From NCBI RefSeq assembly GCF_001650025.1, contig NZ_LVVY01000086.1, forward strand, positions 124,001 to 188,000: a stretch of DNA of 64,000 bases. The letters are read 5' to 3'. Within the stretch, counting starts at the first letter, position 1. Every line of letters starts with the position of its first letter. The notes below the pieces were generated by a model. The model was not told the origin of the DNA. It saw only the letters and a program-made list of their open reading frames with translations, and made no database searches. Below, piece by piece: positions 36,502 through 44,837 of this stretch. This stretch comes from Devosia elaeis (GTDB taxonomy: Bacteria; Pseudomonadota; Alphaproteobacteria; Rhizobiales; Devosiaceae). Position numbers and translations under genes: made by a program.

Positions 36502-38751
36502 ATGTGGCATTCTGATACCACAAACGCCCATGATGGGCAAGGCGATTCCGTGAGCCTGACCAGCCTCGCAGACCTACCGATCTGGGTCTACTGGAAGCAG
36601 GTCATGCGCAATGGTAACGCGACAAAGGTTCCGCGTGACCCGAACAATCGCGGTCACGACGCCAAGTCTGACGACCCGGCCACATGGGCCGTACGATCCA
36701 AAGCAGAGATCGGGGCAAAGATCGTCGCCAAGAAGGGCAAGGGTGGCGTCGGCGTCATGTTTGCCGACCTTGGTGACGGAACGTCCCTAATCGGCATAGA
36801 CCTTGACGCCTGCCTCTCGAAAACCGGCGTGTTGGCACCGCACGCCGCAGAGATCGTGCAGCGCTTTGCGACCGCATACCCCGAAATCTCGCCGAGCGGC
36901 AACGGTGTGAAGCTCTATTTTCGCATCCGCACCGTGCACATGCCGATAGTGCGTAAGGCGCTTGGCCGGACGCAGGACGGCAAGACGGCGCACGGCAAAT
37001 CGTGGTCGCCCGGCAAAGGCAAGGAAGTCGCCCTGCACCTTTCTAATCGCTATTTCGCCGTGACCGGTATCGGCTACGGGCAAGACGCCAACATCTGCGA
37101 ACTTGTCGCGACCAACGACGACCTTGGCGTGATTGGCCTCGCGCCGCTGTTGTGGCTCATATTCGAGGGCGGGCCGGACTGGAAACGTGGAAAACCGGCC
37201 GAACGTGACAAGTCCGGTTCCGGCGCACTTTTCCGACTCGCTGGCTACATCAAGCGGGCGGGCGGCACGCGCGAGGATTTCGAGGAAGCGATTCCCGATG
37301 ACGACGCGGCATCTGCCCATGTTGCCAAAGAGGGCGACCGGGCGATTAATCGCGCATGGGAGAAACAGCCCGAACCTGCCGAGAAGGACTCGACGCTCGA
37401 CGGTTTCGAGTTGAACGAAGATGGCGTGATCCGCGCGTTTACCGCCAGCCATGCCGACGAACTGAAGTTCGATCACGACGCAGGAAAATGGTTCCAATAC
37501 GACGGGAACTGCTGGCGGCGCGACAACACCAAGCTCGCCCACCACTTCGCCCGCGAATCGTCGCTGGCAATGGCGGAAGGAGAGGAAGACGGCGCGCTTG
37601 TCAGAGCGTTGAAGCGCGTCCCCACATGGGAGGCGGTGGAGCGCGGCGCTAGGACTGTTCGCGAATTTTCCGTCACGTCCGACGTGTGGAATCTTGGCAA
37701 GATGCTTCTCGGCACGCCCGGAGGAACTGTCGAGCTTGTGACTGGCGAGCTTCGGCCGGGCCGACCGGAGGATTTTATCTCCAAGGTGACAGCGGTCGCG
37801 CCGATTCCGCTCGACAAGTTCAAGCCTGAGCGCGATTGCCCCCGTTGGTTGAAATTCCTCGACGAAGCACTGGCCGGCGACGCTGGGGCGATCCGATTGT
37901 TTCAGCAATGGGGCGGCTACAGCCTTACCGGCGAGATCAAGGAACATGCGCTGTTGTTTCCGTATGGTCCGGGCGGTTCCGGCAAGAGCACGGCCGTAGA
38001 GACAATCGGCAAGCTCTTGGGTGAGTACGGCACGCCAGTCGCCATGGAAGTTCTCACCGCCTCGAAATATGACCGCCATCCGACCGAGATCGCCGCGCTT
38101 CGTGGCGCGCGTATGGTTTGGGCATCGGAGACAGAGAAGGGGCGCGCGTGGGCCGAAAACCGGATCAAGCTCCTGACCGGCGGCGACACTCTTAAGGCGC
38201 GCTTCATGCGGCAAGACGAGTTCACGTTCCTGCCCGAGTTCAAGCTCACCGTGTTCGGCAATAACCGGCCCGCCCTGAGGGACGTTGACGGTGCGGTCAA
38301 GCGCCGCTTCATCATCTTGCCGTTCGATCATCCGCCCGAGCAAAAGGATACCGACTTGCCAGAGAAGTTGAAGGTGGAATGGCCGGGAATCCTGTCGTGG
38401 TTGATCGTGGGTTGTCTCGACTGGCAGGAAAACGGTTTGGTCCGCCCTGCCGTCGTGGAAGAAGCCACCAACGCCTATTTCGACGAACAGGATACGTTCA
38501 AGCAGTGGATGGAGGACTGTTGCGAGGTCGGCCCACAGTTCGCAGACACGACTGAAGAGCTTTGGCGGTCATGGCAGAGCTACGCTCACGGCCTTGGTGA
38601 AGACCCCGGAAGCAAGATGCGCACCTTCCCAGAGACGCTTTCTCAACGTGGATTCGTTTCGGCCAAGAAGGTCGGCCCGACCCGCAACCGTGGCTTCAAG
38701 GGCTTGCGCGTGCGCGCCGATGCGAAAGGTGACGACGAGCGATTTATCTAA
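36502..38751 (+). CDS. Island primase-helicase (primase-polymerase plus SF3 helicase)
   Basis: About 749 residues from ATG 36502. The N-terminal primase-polymerase domain has the catalytic Asp pair in LIGIDLDAC (about 97-104) and SPSGNGVKLYF, as in NrS-1-like archaeo-eukaryotic primases. A D5_N/P4-type middle and a superfamily 3 helicase follow, with Walker A GPGGSGKST (about 490-498) and VWASETEKG plus FGNNRPALRD further on. It should initiate replication of the island from the adjacent origin-like repeat. An upstream GTG at 36427 is less likely because it is inside a hairpin. Confidence 0.85.
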   Translation: MWHSDTTNAHDGQGDSVSLTSLADLPIWVYWKQVMRNGNATKVPRDPNNRGHDAKSDDPATWAVRSKAEIGAKIVAKKGKGGVGVMFADLGDGTSLIGIDLDACLSKTGVLAPHAAEIVQRFATAYPEISPSGNGVKLYFRIRTVHMPIVRKALGRTQDGKTAHGKSWSPGKGKEVALHLSNRYFAVTGIGYGQDANICELVATNDDLGVIGLAPLLWLIFEGGPDWKRGKPAERDKSGSGALFRLAGYIKRAGGTREDFEEAIPDDDAASAHVAKEGDRAINRAWEKQPEPAEKDSTLDGFELNEDGVIRAFTASHADELKFDHDAGKWFQYDGNCWRRDNTKLAHHFARESSLAMAEGEEDGALVRALKRVPTWEAVERGARTVREFSVTSDVWNLGKMLLGTPGGTVELVTGELRPGRPEDFISKVTAVAPIPLDKFKPERDCPRWLKFLDEALAGDAGAIRLFQQWGGYSLTGEIKEHALLFPYGPGGSGKSTAVETIGKLLGEYGTPVAMEVLTASKYDRHPTEIAALRGARMVWASETEKGRAWAENRIKLLTGGDTLKARFMRQDEFTFLPEFKLTVFGNNRPALRDVDGAVKRRFIILPFDHPPEQKDTDLPEKLKVEWPGILSWLIVGCLDWQENGLVRPAVVEEATNAYFDEQDTFKQWMEDCCEVGPQFADTTEELWRSWQSYAHGLGEDPGSKMRTFPETLSQRGFVSAKKVGPTRNRGFKGLRVRADAKGDDERFI

Positions 38752-38772
38752 CCCATTGATTTTGCGTTGTTT

Positions 38773-38860
38773 GGGACAAGTGGGGCATGTCTTCCGATTT
38801 TATCGCCTTACGCGCGCGCGCATGTAGCGCTCTATGCGGAGCACATGCCCCACTTGTCCC
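38773..38860. repeat. Perfect 18-bp inverted repeat after primase, possible origin
   Basis: GGGACAAGTGGGGCATGT (38773-38790) is exactly inverted at 38843-38860. The 52-base spacer holds a CG run and AT-rich flanks. A related GCGGACAAGCAGG element follows at about 38900. The place, directly behind a P4-type primase, suggests a replication origin or its control region. It also lies between convergent transcripts and could end them. The rest of 38752-39013 has no gene. Confidence 0.55.
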
Positions 38861-39013
38861 GCAACCGGGAGTTGGCGACCAGAAAAATGAGATGATGATT
38901 TGCGGACAAGCAGGAAAATTGTCCTATACCGGGGCTCAGCGCTGGCCCCGGTATGACGCCCCACCCGTAAGGTAGCTAAGCGACCCTGTTGTCCGTTGAC
39001 GACCGGCGGTTGC

Positions 39014-41665
39014 CTACCCACTGATAGCGCGGTCGATGCGGGTGAACTCCTTGTTCTCTATCATCAAGAACAGGCAACGGCCGTTCGAACGGTCCGCCCA
39101 TAGATCGCCCACGAGCCGCTTTTCCTTGGCGTCGGCGGCGGTCGAGATATAGCCGCCCTTGTATTCGACCACGAGCACGCGGCCATCGTTCAACAGCGCC
39201 ACGAAATCCGGATAGAACTTGTCGGACGCCGTTTGCAGCCAGAAGGAATGCGGCTGCCGAGCGGTGTTGCGCACCCATGCCTTCACGTCCCTATGGCGTT
39301 CCAGATAGACGGCGCATTCATATTCCTCGCCGCTCGTTTCCATGTCGCCGATGACGCGGAACAGGTGCTTCCGAAAATCGGTGCCGCCCCGGTAAGGCGA
39401 ATTGTAGCCGTAGCGGCTTTCGTCGAACACGAGTTCGACATCGGCGCTCGTCTCGAAATCGAGGCCGCTTTGCGGGATAAGCGCGCGCTCGAATGCCGTC
39501 GCCTCGCGCGTGTCGCGGTGCTTGGCGATGACCTTCACGAGCGCTTCCACGAGCCGGAACTTGGCGCGCGCCAGCCCTTCGATGCCGAGGCCGAACTTGG
39601 CGTCAATCACGTCCAGCGCCTTGGCGATGAACAGGGTCGATGAAACGCGGGTGATATCGCGGCGCGACGAAAACGGCAGTCGCCGGTCGAGCCAATTCAC
39701 GAGCGCATTCTTGGTCCAGCCCTTCTCCTGTAGGGCGAGCGCCAATTGCTCGTGCAGGTCGGTGACGAAGGCCAGCGTTACGTGACCGCCCGTGTCCACG
39801 TCCACATGGGCTTCATCGGCCCCCGGTTTCGGTGGCGCGAAGAAGTCCAGGACGGGAGCCGGATCGCTGTCTTCCAGCTTCCACGGGATATCGAGATAAT
39901 GAGCCCGGTCGAAAAGCTGGAGGCCGGCGGCCGAGCGCACGCCTAATCTCGGAACCGCGAAATGCACCGCGTCCTGTTCGACATCGGCGGGCTTCAGCCG
40001 CGCGCCGCGCGACCTGTGCACGAGCGCTTCCACCGCCGTCGCGGCGGCTTCGGGCATCGCGAGCAACAGGGCGGTGCGGTCATAGTCGGTAAGCGCGCCG
40101 CGCGCCCGGATCGTGCCCTTTTCGACATCGACCTCGACGCGGCCGCCGGTGGCGTTCTCGATATTCGCCTTGAGCGCTACGGCGTCCGTTCCTTCCGGCA
40201 TGGGCTCTTCGAAGACGAAAGCCGAGCCGCCTTTTTCCAAGCCCTCGATTGTATCCTGAGCGACGCGCACGAGCGCCTTGGCCTCGACCCGCTCGAAACC
40301 ATTGTTCACGAGCCCGTCGCGAAGCGTATTCGCGGCGTTCTGGAAACTCGTGGTGGTGGCGAAGGCATAGGCGCGGTTCAATTCCTCGCGCTTCTTTCGC
40401 GTGGCGTGCGGCAGGCGAAGCACGCGGCCGAGTAGTTGTTCGACCGCGCGCGGCGATTTCTGTTCGGCGACCGAACACAGGACATAGGCGAAGGAGCAAT
40501 CCCACCCCTCGCGAAGCGCCTGTTGCGTGATGATGAAGCGGATTTTGCAATCCCGGTCGAACAGATCCACGCCGTCAATTTCGCGCGCGTCGCCGGTGGC
40601 AATCGCGATATGCTCTTCCGGCACCCGGAAATCTTCCATCAACAGCTTCTTGACCTCTTCGGCATGAAGGGTCGGCCTGTCCTTCGATCTTTGCTCAGCC
40701 TGCACGAGCATGACCGGCCGCACGAACTCGCCGGTCTCGCCCTCTTCGGCGGTGGCTAGCGAGACGAGTTCGTCCAGCCACGCGATAGCGTCGCCAATCG
40801 TGTCCTTCGGTTCCGGCCGCCCGCGCAGGATGACCGGCAGCTTTATCATGTCGGCGGCCTTGAGTTCGGCGGCCGAGACATGGTGCAGCACGTTGGAAGC
40901 GTAGATGCCTTTCGTCGGATTGGCTTCGTCGGGCGTCACCGGCGTTGCCGTGAACTCGACAATGAGCGAGGGGCTGAGACGGGCGAGCGTATCGAAAGAA
41001 AGGTTCGTCCGCGCATTGTGGGCTTCATCGACGATCACCATCGGCCGGCGTAGCCGCAGCACGTTGGCGAGCGACGGCAGCGGGTCGCCGGACGGGCCGG
41101 TTTCGAGCTTATCGCGCAAGCCGTCGGCGAGGCCGCTGAAATGGTCCATGAGTTCGCCGTTGGCCTCATAGACCTTGCGGCCTTCGGTCTCTTCCACGCG
41201 GAAGGCTTGGATCGTAGACACGATCACCACCGCACCGCCGTCATAGTCGGCCCGCTTGGCGTAGAGCGCATCGGTGATGCCCATGATCCGGACATTCTCG
41301 CCGAACCGCTCGGCAAGCGCCCGGCGGTTCGGATGCGCACGGTCCTGCAATGTCGCAAGCGTTTGGTCGCGGATCGTCTGCGACGGCACGAGCCATAGGA
41401 CCGTTGGTGCATCGGTGCGTAGGAAGCTGTCGGCCGCGACCTCCACCGAATGTGCGGCGAGGATTGTCTTGCCGCCCCCGGTCGGTATGCGCAGGCACAC
41501 ATATGGCAGGCCCGGAAGGTTTGGCGGTGGCGTAAACGGCCGCTTGGTGACGGCGTAGAAGGCCGTGTCGGCGTCGTTTAGCTCCACCGCCTTTTCGAGA
41601 AATCGCCGCAGGCTGGCGAGTGTCTGGACCTGATAGTCCTTGAGCTTGAAGAGGGGCAGGCTCAT
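39014..41665 (-). CDS. Helicase-nuclease, type III restriction Res-like subunit
   Basis: An 883-residue protein. The SF2 helicase has Walker A PTGGGKT (61-67), DEAH box VDEAHNART (about 209-217), motif TATPVT, and motif VI QLLGRVLRLPHATRK. A C-terminal PD-(D/E)xK nuclease reads PDFVALLNDGRVLVVEYKGG (near 830-845). It is the restriction half of a system with the methyltransferase at 42723. The start overlaps RhuM by 4 bases. It is larger than its RhuM and Mod partners combined would suggest for a simple solitary methylase locus, so DNA cleavage is the probable output. Confidence 0.88.
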   Translation of the reverse strand: MSLPLFKLKDYQVQTLASLRRFLEKAVELNDADTAFYAVTKRPFTPPPNLPGLPYVCLRIPTGGGKTILAAHSVEVAADSFLRTDAPTVLWLVPSQTIRDQTLATLQDRAHPNRRALAERFGENVRIMGITDALYAKRADYDGGAVVIVSTIQAFRVEETEGRKVYEANGELMDHFSGLADGLRDKLETGPSGDPLPSLANVLRLRRPMVIVDEAHNARTNLSFDTLARLSPSLIVEFTATPVTPDEANPTKGIYASNVLHHVSAAELKAADMIKLPVILRGRPEPKDTIGDAIAWLDELVSLATAEEGETGEFVRPVMLVQAEQRSKDRPTLHAEEVKKLLMEDFRVPEEHIAIATGDAREIDGVDLFDRDCKIRFIITQQALREGWDCSFAYVLCSVAEQKSPRAVEQLLGRVLRLPHATRKKREELNRAYAFATTTSFQNAANTLRDGLVNNGFERVEAKALVRVAQDTIEGLEKGGSAFVFEEPMPEGTDAVALKANIENATGGRVEVDVEKGTIRARGALTDYDRTALLLAMPEAAATAVEALVHRSRGARLKPADVEQDAVHFAVPRLGVRSAAGLQLFDRAHYLDIPWKLEDSDPAPVLDFFAPPKPGADEAHVDVDTGGHVTLAFVTDLHEQLALALQEKGWTKNALVNWLDRRLPFSSRRDITRVSSTLFIAKALDVIDAKFGLGIEGLARAKFRLVEALVKVIAKHRDTREATAFERALIPQSGLDFETSADVELVFDESRYGYNSPYRGGTDFRKHLFRVIGDMETSGEEYECAVYLERHRDVKAWVRNTARQPHSFWLQTASDKFYPDFVALLNDGRVLVVEYKGGYISTAADAKEKRLVGDLWADRSNGRCLFLMIENKEFTRIDRAISG

Positions 41666-42720
41666 TCCTCGCCCTCCTTCCGCTTCCGTGGTCGGCTAGA
41701 TTTGGCCTTCTCTATCGCTCGTGTAGCCTCGCGCTCGAAATCGCTTTCGAAGGCGCGATCTTGAATCGGCCGGTAAACATCATATTCCTTCTCTGCCAAG
41801 GCTTTCGCGACCGCATGGGAAACCCGCCCGGCGTCCTTCAGGATTTCGTACTCATTGAAAGTGAGAAAGGCGTCGAGCTTGCCGACCCAATCGGTCATGC
41901 GCATGGGAATCTGCCGCGCCGCTTGGTTCTCGGCATAGTCGAGATACATGGAGACGACGCGCTCCAACGCCTTCATCTCTTCCTCGCGCATGTAGTTCTT
42001 AGCGATGGAAACGTCCGATTTCAGGATTTTGCCGTCGGGCGCGTTCTTCCATGTCTGAAGCCCCATGTTCGGTTTCGAGGCGTCGGCGCGATCCTTGATA
42101 ATTTCGGCCGCCGTCTGGCCGGTGATCGCCCAATGCAGCTTGTTCTGCACGGTTCTGAAAAAGGTTTGTGTGACTTCCGCGTCCTTGCTGTAGTCGATGC
42201 TGCACTGTTCGTAGATATCGGTGATCTTGAGGTAGAACCGGCGCTCGCTCGCCCGAATCTCGCGGATGCGTTCAAGGAGTTCGTCGAAATAGTCCTTGCC
42301 AAGCCGCCGATTGAGTTTCAGCCGTTCGTCGTCGAGCGCGAAGCCCTTGACAATGTATTCCCGCAGGACCGATGTGGCCCATATTCGGAATTGCGTCGCC
42401 TGCCGGCTATTGACGCGGTAGCCGACGGCAATGATGGCGTCGAGATTGTAGAACTCGACTTCGCGAGCCACCTCGCGGCTGCCTTCAGTTTGAACTGTTA
42501 GAAATTTTCGAACCGTTCGCTCCCGCACCAGTTCGCCGGACTCAAAAATCTCCTTCAGGTGATAGCTGATTGTCGGGACCGTCACCTCAAAGAGTTCGCC
42601 CATGCGCTTTTGCGTGAGCCAGAAACTGTCGTCCTCGAACAGCACCTCGACCCGGATATCGCCTTCCGTGCCGGTATAAAGCAGGATTTCGCCCTCGCGC
42701 GGCGTCGGCTTGTCGGCCAT
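41662..42720 (-). CDS. RhuM-family protein in the restriction operon
   Basis: A 352-residue protein of the virulence RhuM family (PF13310-like). Signs are FWLTQKRMGELFEVTVPTIS with an HTH-like pattern, ERTVRKFLTVQTEGSREVAR, and YNLDAIIAVGYRVNSRQATQ, the family hallmark; a Fic/DOC-like C-terminal part cannot be excluded. It lies between methyltransferase and helicase-nuclease genes with 4-base overlaps on each side, so it is a stable member of the operon. The biochemical role in restriction systems is not established. ATG 42720 or TTG 42726 could be the start. Confidence 0.85.
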   Translation of the reverse strand: MADKPTPREGEILLYTGTEGDIRVEVLFEDDSFWLTQKRMGELFEVTVPTISYHLKEIFESGELVRERTVRKFLTVQTEGSREVAREVEFYNLDAIIAVGYRVNSRQATQFRIWATSVLREYIVKGFALDDERLKLNRRLGKDYFDELLERIREIRASERRFYLKITDIYEQCSIDYSKDAEVTQTFFRTVQNKLHWAITGQTAAEIIKDRADASKPNMGLQTWKNAPDGKILKSDVSIAKNYMREEEMKALERVVSMYLDYAENQAARQIPMRMTDWVGKLDAFLTFNEYEILKDAGRVSHAVAKALAEKEYDVYRPIQDRAFESDFEREATRAIEKAKSSRPRKRKEGEE

Positions 42721-42722
42721 GG

Positions 42723-44441
42723 TCAAAGCCCCTCTATCTGATAGGGGATTTGCTTGAAGGTGACGCCGTGGCGCGAAAGCCGGTCATCGGGCACGGTGCA
42801 ACCTTCGGCATAGACCACCCGCGCGCCCGCGAAATCAGGCTCAGGCATGGGCAGGCTGTCCAGCATGGCGGCTGTTAGCACGTTGCCGGCATTAGCGCTG
42901 GCGACGCCGATGGCGTCCGCCGAGTGCAACAGATAGATCGCCCGGCCCTGAAACGTGCCGATCAACGGCGAGGAACCATCGGCCCGGCGCGGGATGGGCG
43001 AGCCCGTCTCACAGAAGAAGACGTGGGCGGCGAGATCGGGATAGGTGACGGCCGGGCTTACATTGCCGTCGGCGTCAAACAGCGGTTCGCCGAGCGTGCA
43101 GAAGCGAAAGCCACCGCCTAGCGGCGGAATGCTTGTTTTGCTCCCGTTCCGACCGGTCCTCTCGTATCCTTCGACCGCCTTCTTCAGTCTCTTGGCGGTA
43201 ATATCGGATGCAATCCCGGCATCCATCTCGACAACGACAAACCGACGATCACTAGAGTCCTTACTATTTTGATCCAGAACGGAGTGCCCTGTTGTGCCCG
43301 AGCCTGCAAATGCATCCATGACAATGTCATCACCACTGGTGACAAAAGATATTAGCTCCGAAATTAGTTCAATTGGCTTCGGATTATTGAATGTCCTTTT
43401 GGCATCAGGAAACATTGAACGAAGTTCGTTCGCTCCTCTCCTGCCATCCAGCTCATAGATACTTGGAAGTTTAGACTTATATTCATTTATATAAAGCTTT
43501 AGCTCAATAATTTTGTTTTCGTCTTTTCCGTAGATTATGCGATCTTTCGCTTTCAACTCCAAGAATGTTTCTTCTGGAAATCTGTACCCCATTAAGGGCA
43601 TCTTGCATGGCTTTCCGGTCCGTGGGTGCGGGATATCGTAAAAATATCCCTCTTTGCCGGGGTTGTGGACGCTGCGGCTCCCGGTGAAGACACCATCTGT
43701 GTCTATCTCGTCGTACTCCTGAAACGGCCAAAGATAGGGCTTATTCTCTCGAAACCAGTCCGAATAGGCCGACTTCAGCCCAAGCAAATCGCCTTCATGC
43801 TCTGCGATTAATTGCGCAGCTTTCTCCTGAATTTTTTCACGAACCGGAGAAGCACTGGATTTCCATTCCTTCGGAAGCTTCGTTTTGTCGCGAGCGAAGC
43901 ACACTATATATTCGTGCTCAATCGAGATGTTGGTCGGATTGTTATCCGTCGCATTTTTCCAGACGATAGTTCCAACCCAGTTCCGACCATTTAAGATTTC
44001 ATCACATAGCATAATGAGAGCATGAAGTTCGTTGTCATCAATGCTGATGAAAATCACGCCATCTCCGGTTAAGAACTCCTTCAGCAACCGCAGGCGCGGA
44101 TACATCATGCAAAGCCACTTGTCGTGGCGTGACAGGTCTTCGGCTTCCTTGCCCACCACAGAGCCGAGCCACGCCTTGATTTCCGGCGAGTTCACGTTGT
44201 CGTTGTAGACCCACCCCTCATTGCCCGTGTTGTACGGCGGGTCGATGTAGATGCACTTCACCTTACCCGCGTAATACGGCAACAGCGCCTTTAGCGCTTC
44301 AAGGTTATCCCCCTGCACGAGAAGGTTGCCCGCGTCCGGGTCGCCGACGCTCTTGTCCTTGTCGCAATGGATCAACCGATAGGACACATCGCGGTGATGA
44401 TTCACCACGGCCTTCTTGCCGATCCAGTCCAGTGTTGGCAT
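42723..44441 (-). CDS. Site-specific DNA methyltransferase, type III Mod-like (N6-adenine, beta class)
   Basis: About 572 residues from MPTLDWIGKKAVVNHH, the typical family start; a 44465 start (MEDSGALH) is an alternative. Catalytic motif IV DPPYNTGN is at 67-74 and the AdoMet motif FAGSGTT at about 376-382, the order of beta-class N6-adenine enzymes. The central region (about 43230-44010) should carry the target recognition domain and is clearly AT-richer than both ends. It modifies host DNA against the helicase-nuclease encoded downstream. It is the first gene of a three-gene overlapping operon. Confidence 0.9.
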   Translation of the reverse strand: MPTLDWIGKKAVVNHHRDVSYRLIHCDKDKSVGDPDAGNLLVQGDNLEALKALLPYYAGKVKCIYIDPPYNTGNEGWVYNDNVNSPEIKAWLGSVVGKEAEDLSRHDKWLCMMYPRLRLLKEFLTGDGVIFISIDDNELHALIMLCDEILNGRNWVGTIVWKNATDNNPTNISIEHEYIVCFARDKTKLPKEWKSSASPVREKIQEKAAQLIAEHEGDLLGLKSAYSDWFRENKPYLWPFQEYDEIDTDGVFTGSRSVHNPGKEGYFYDIPHPRTGKPCKMPLMGYRFPEETFLELKAKDRIIYGKDENKIIELKLYINEYKSKLPSIYELDGRRGANELRSMFPDAKRTFNNPKPIELISELISFVTSGDDIVMDAFAGSGTTGHSVLDQNSKDSSDRRFVVVEMDAGIASDITAKRLKKAVEGYERTGRNGSKTSIPPLGGGFRFCTLGEPLFDADGNVSPAVTYPDLAAHVFFCETGSPIPRRADGSSPLIGTFQGRAIYLLHSADAIGVASANAGNVLTAAMLDSLPMPEPDFAGARVVYAEGCTVPDDRLSRHGVTFKQIPYQIEGL

Positions 44442-44545
44442 GTGTAGCGCCCCCGAGTCTTCCATCTCATAACCGCCACGGCCTGACCTGACCACAGGCG
44501 AATGCCGGGGAAGTGGAAGCTGCCCAACGGGGACGATTTGCTTCG

Positions 44546-44568
44546 CGGTGGCGACTCCGTGGCGATTC
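44546..44568. repeat. Right integrase arm-type repeat
   Basis: 23 bases matching 32528-32550 at 22 positions, same orientation, 68 bases inside the right attachment site. Paired repeats near both ends of an island are expected for integrase arm sites. The remaining sequence 44442-44635 has no gene; it should hold the promoter of the Mod operon. Confidence 0.6.
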
Positions 44569-44635
44569 AGCGCGACGTGAGCACTATCGCGCGCAAATCA
44601 CGCCTTGGCAAGTCTCTGATTTTGCTGAAGAAAAA

Positions 44636-44712
44636 TGGCGCGCCCGAAAGGATTCGAACCTCTGACCCCCAGATTCGTAGTCTGGTGCTCTATCCAGCTG
44701 AGCTACGGGCGC
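44636..44712 (-). tRNA. tRNA-Arg (anticodon ACG)
   Basis: 77 nt with encoded CCA. The acceptor pair GCGCCCG (5', 44712-44706) with CGGGCGC, D arm AGCTCAGCTGGATAGAGC, anticodon stem-loop CCAGACTACGAATCTGG giving ACG, and T arm AGAGGTTCGAATCCTTT all fold normally. The 3' half is the right attachment site of the island, so it was probably supplied by the element on integration. Confidence 0.95.
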
Positions 44713-44837
44713 GCAGGCCGACGATGCGGCGGGCTTGCAGGGAGCGGACTTGAAACCGTCTTCTCCTGAAGCGCGGCAACCCATACATGGGTGTCGGGAC
44801 CATTGCAAGCGGCCCGGTGAGATTTTCCGGGGGAAGA

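Larger units (their letters stand above)
32366..44683. mobile_element. 12.3-kb integrative island in tRNA-Arg(ACG)
   Basis: It is bounded by a 48-base direct repeat of the tRNA-Arg 3' half (32366-32413 and 44636-44683). It encodes an integrase next to the left end, an AlpA-like regulator, four small unknown genes, a primase-helicase, and a methyltransferase-RhuM-helicase/nuclease operon on the opposite strand. No capsid, terminase, relaxase or mating-pair genes are seen, so it should depend on a helper for transfer, as P4-like satellites do. Codon use and GC differ from the flanking core genes by eye. Confidence 0.85.

Noticed and set aside
36787-38343. Minus-strand open frame opposite the primase
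   Set aside because: The primase-helicase motifs on the plus strand explain the region.
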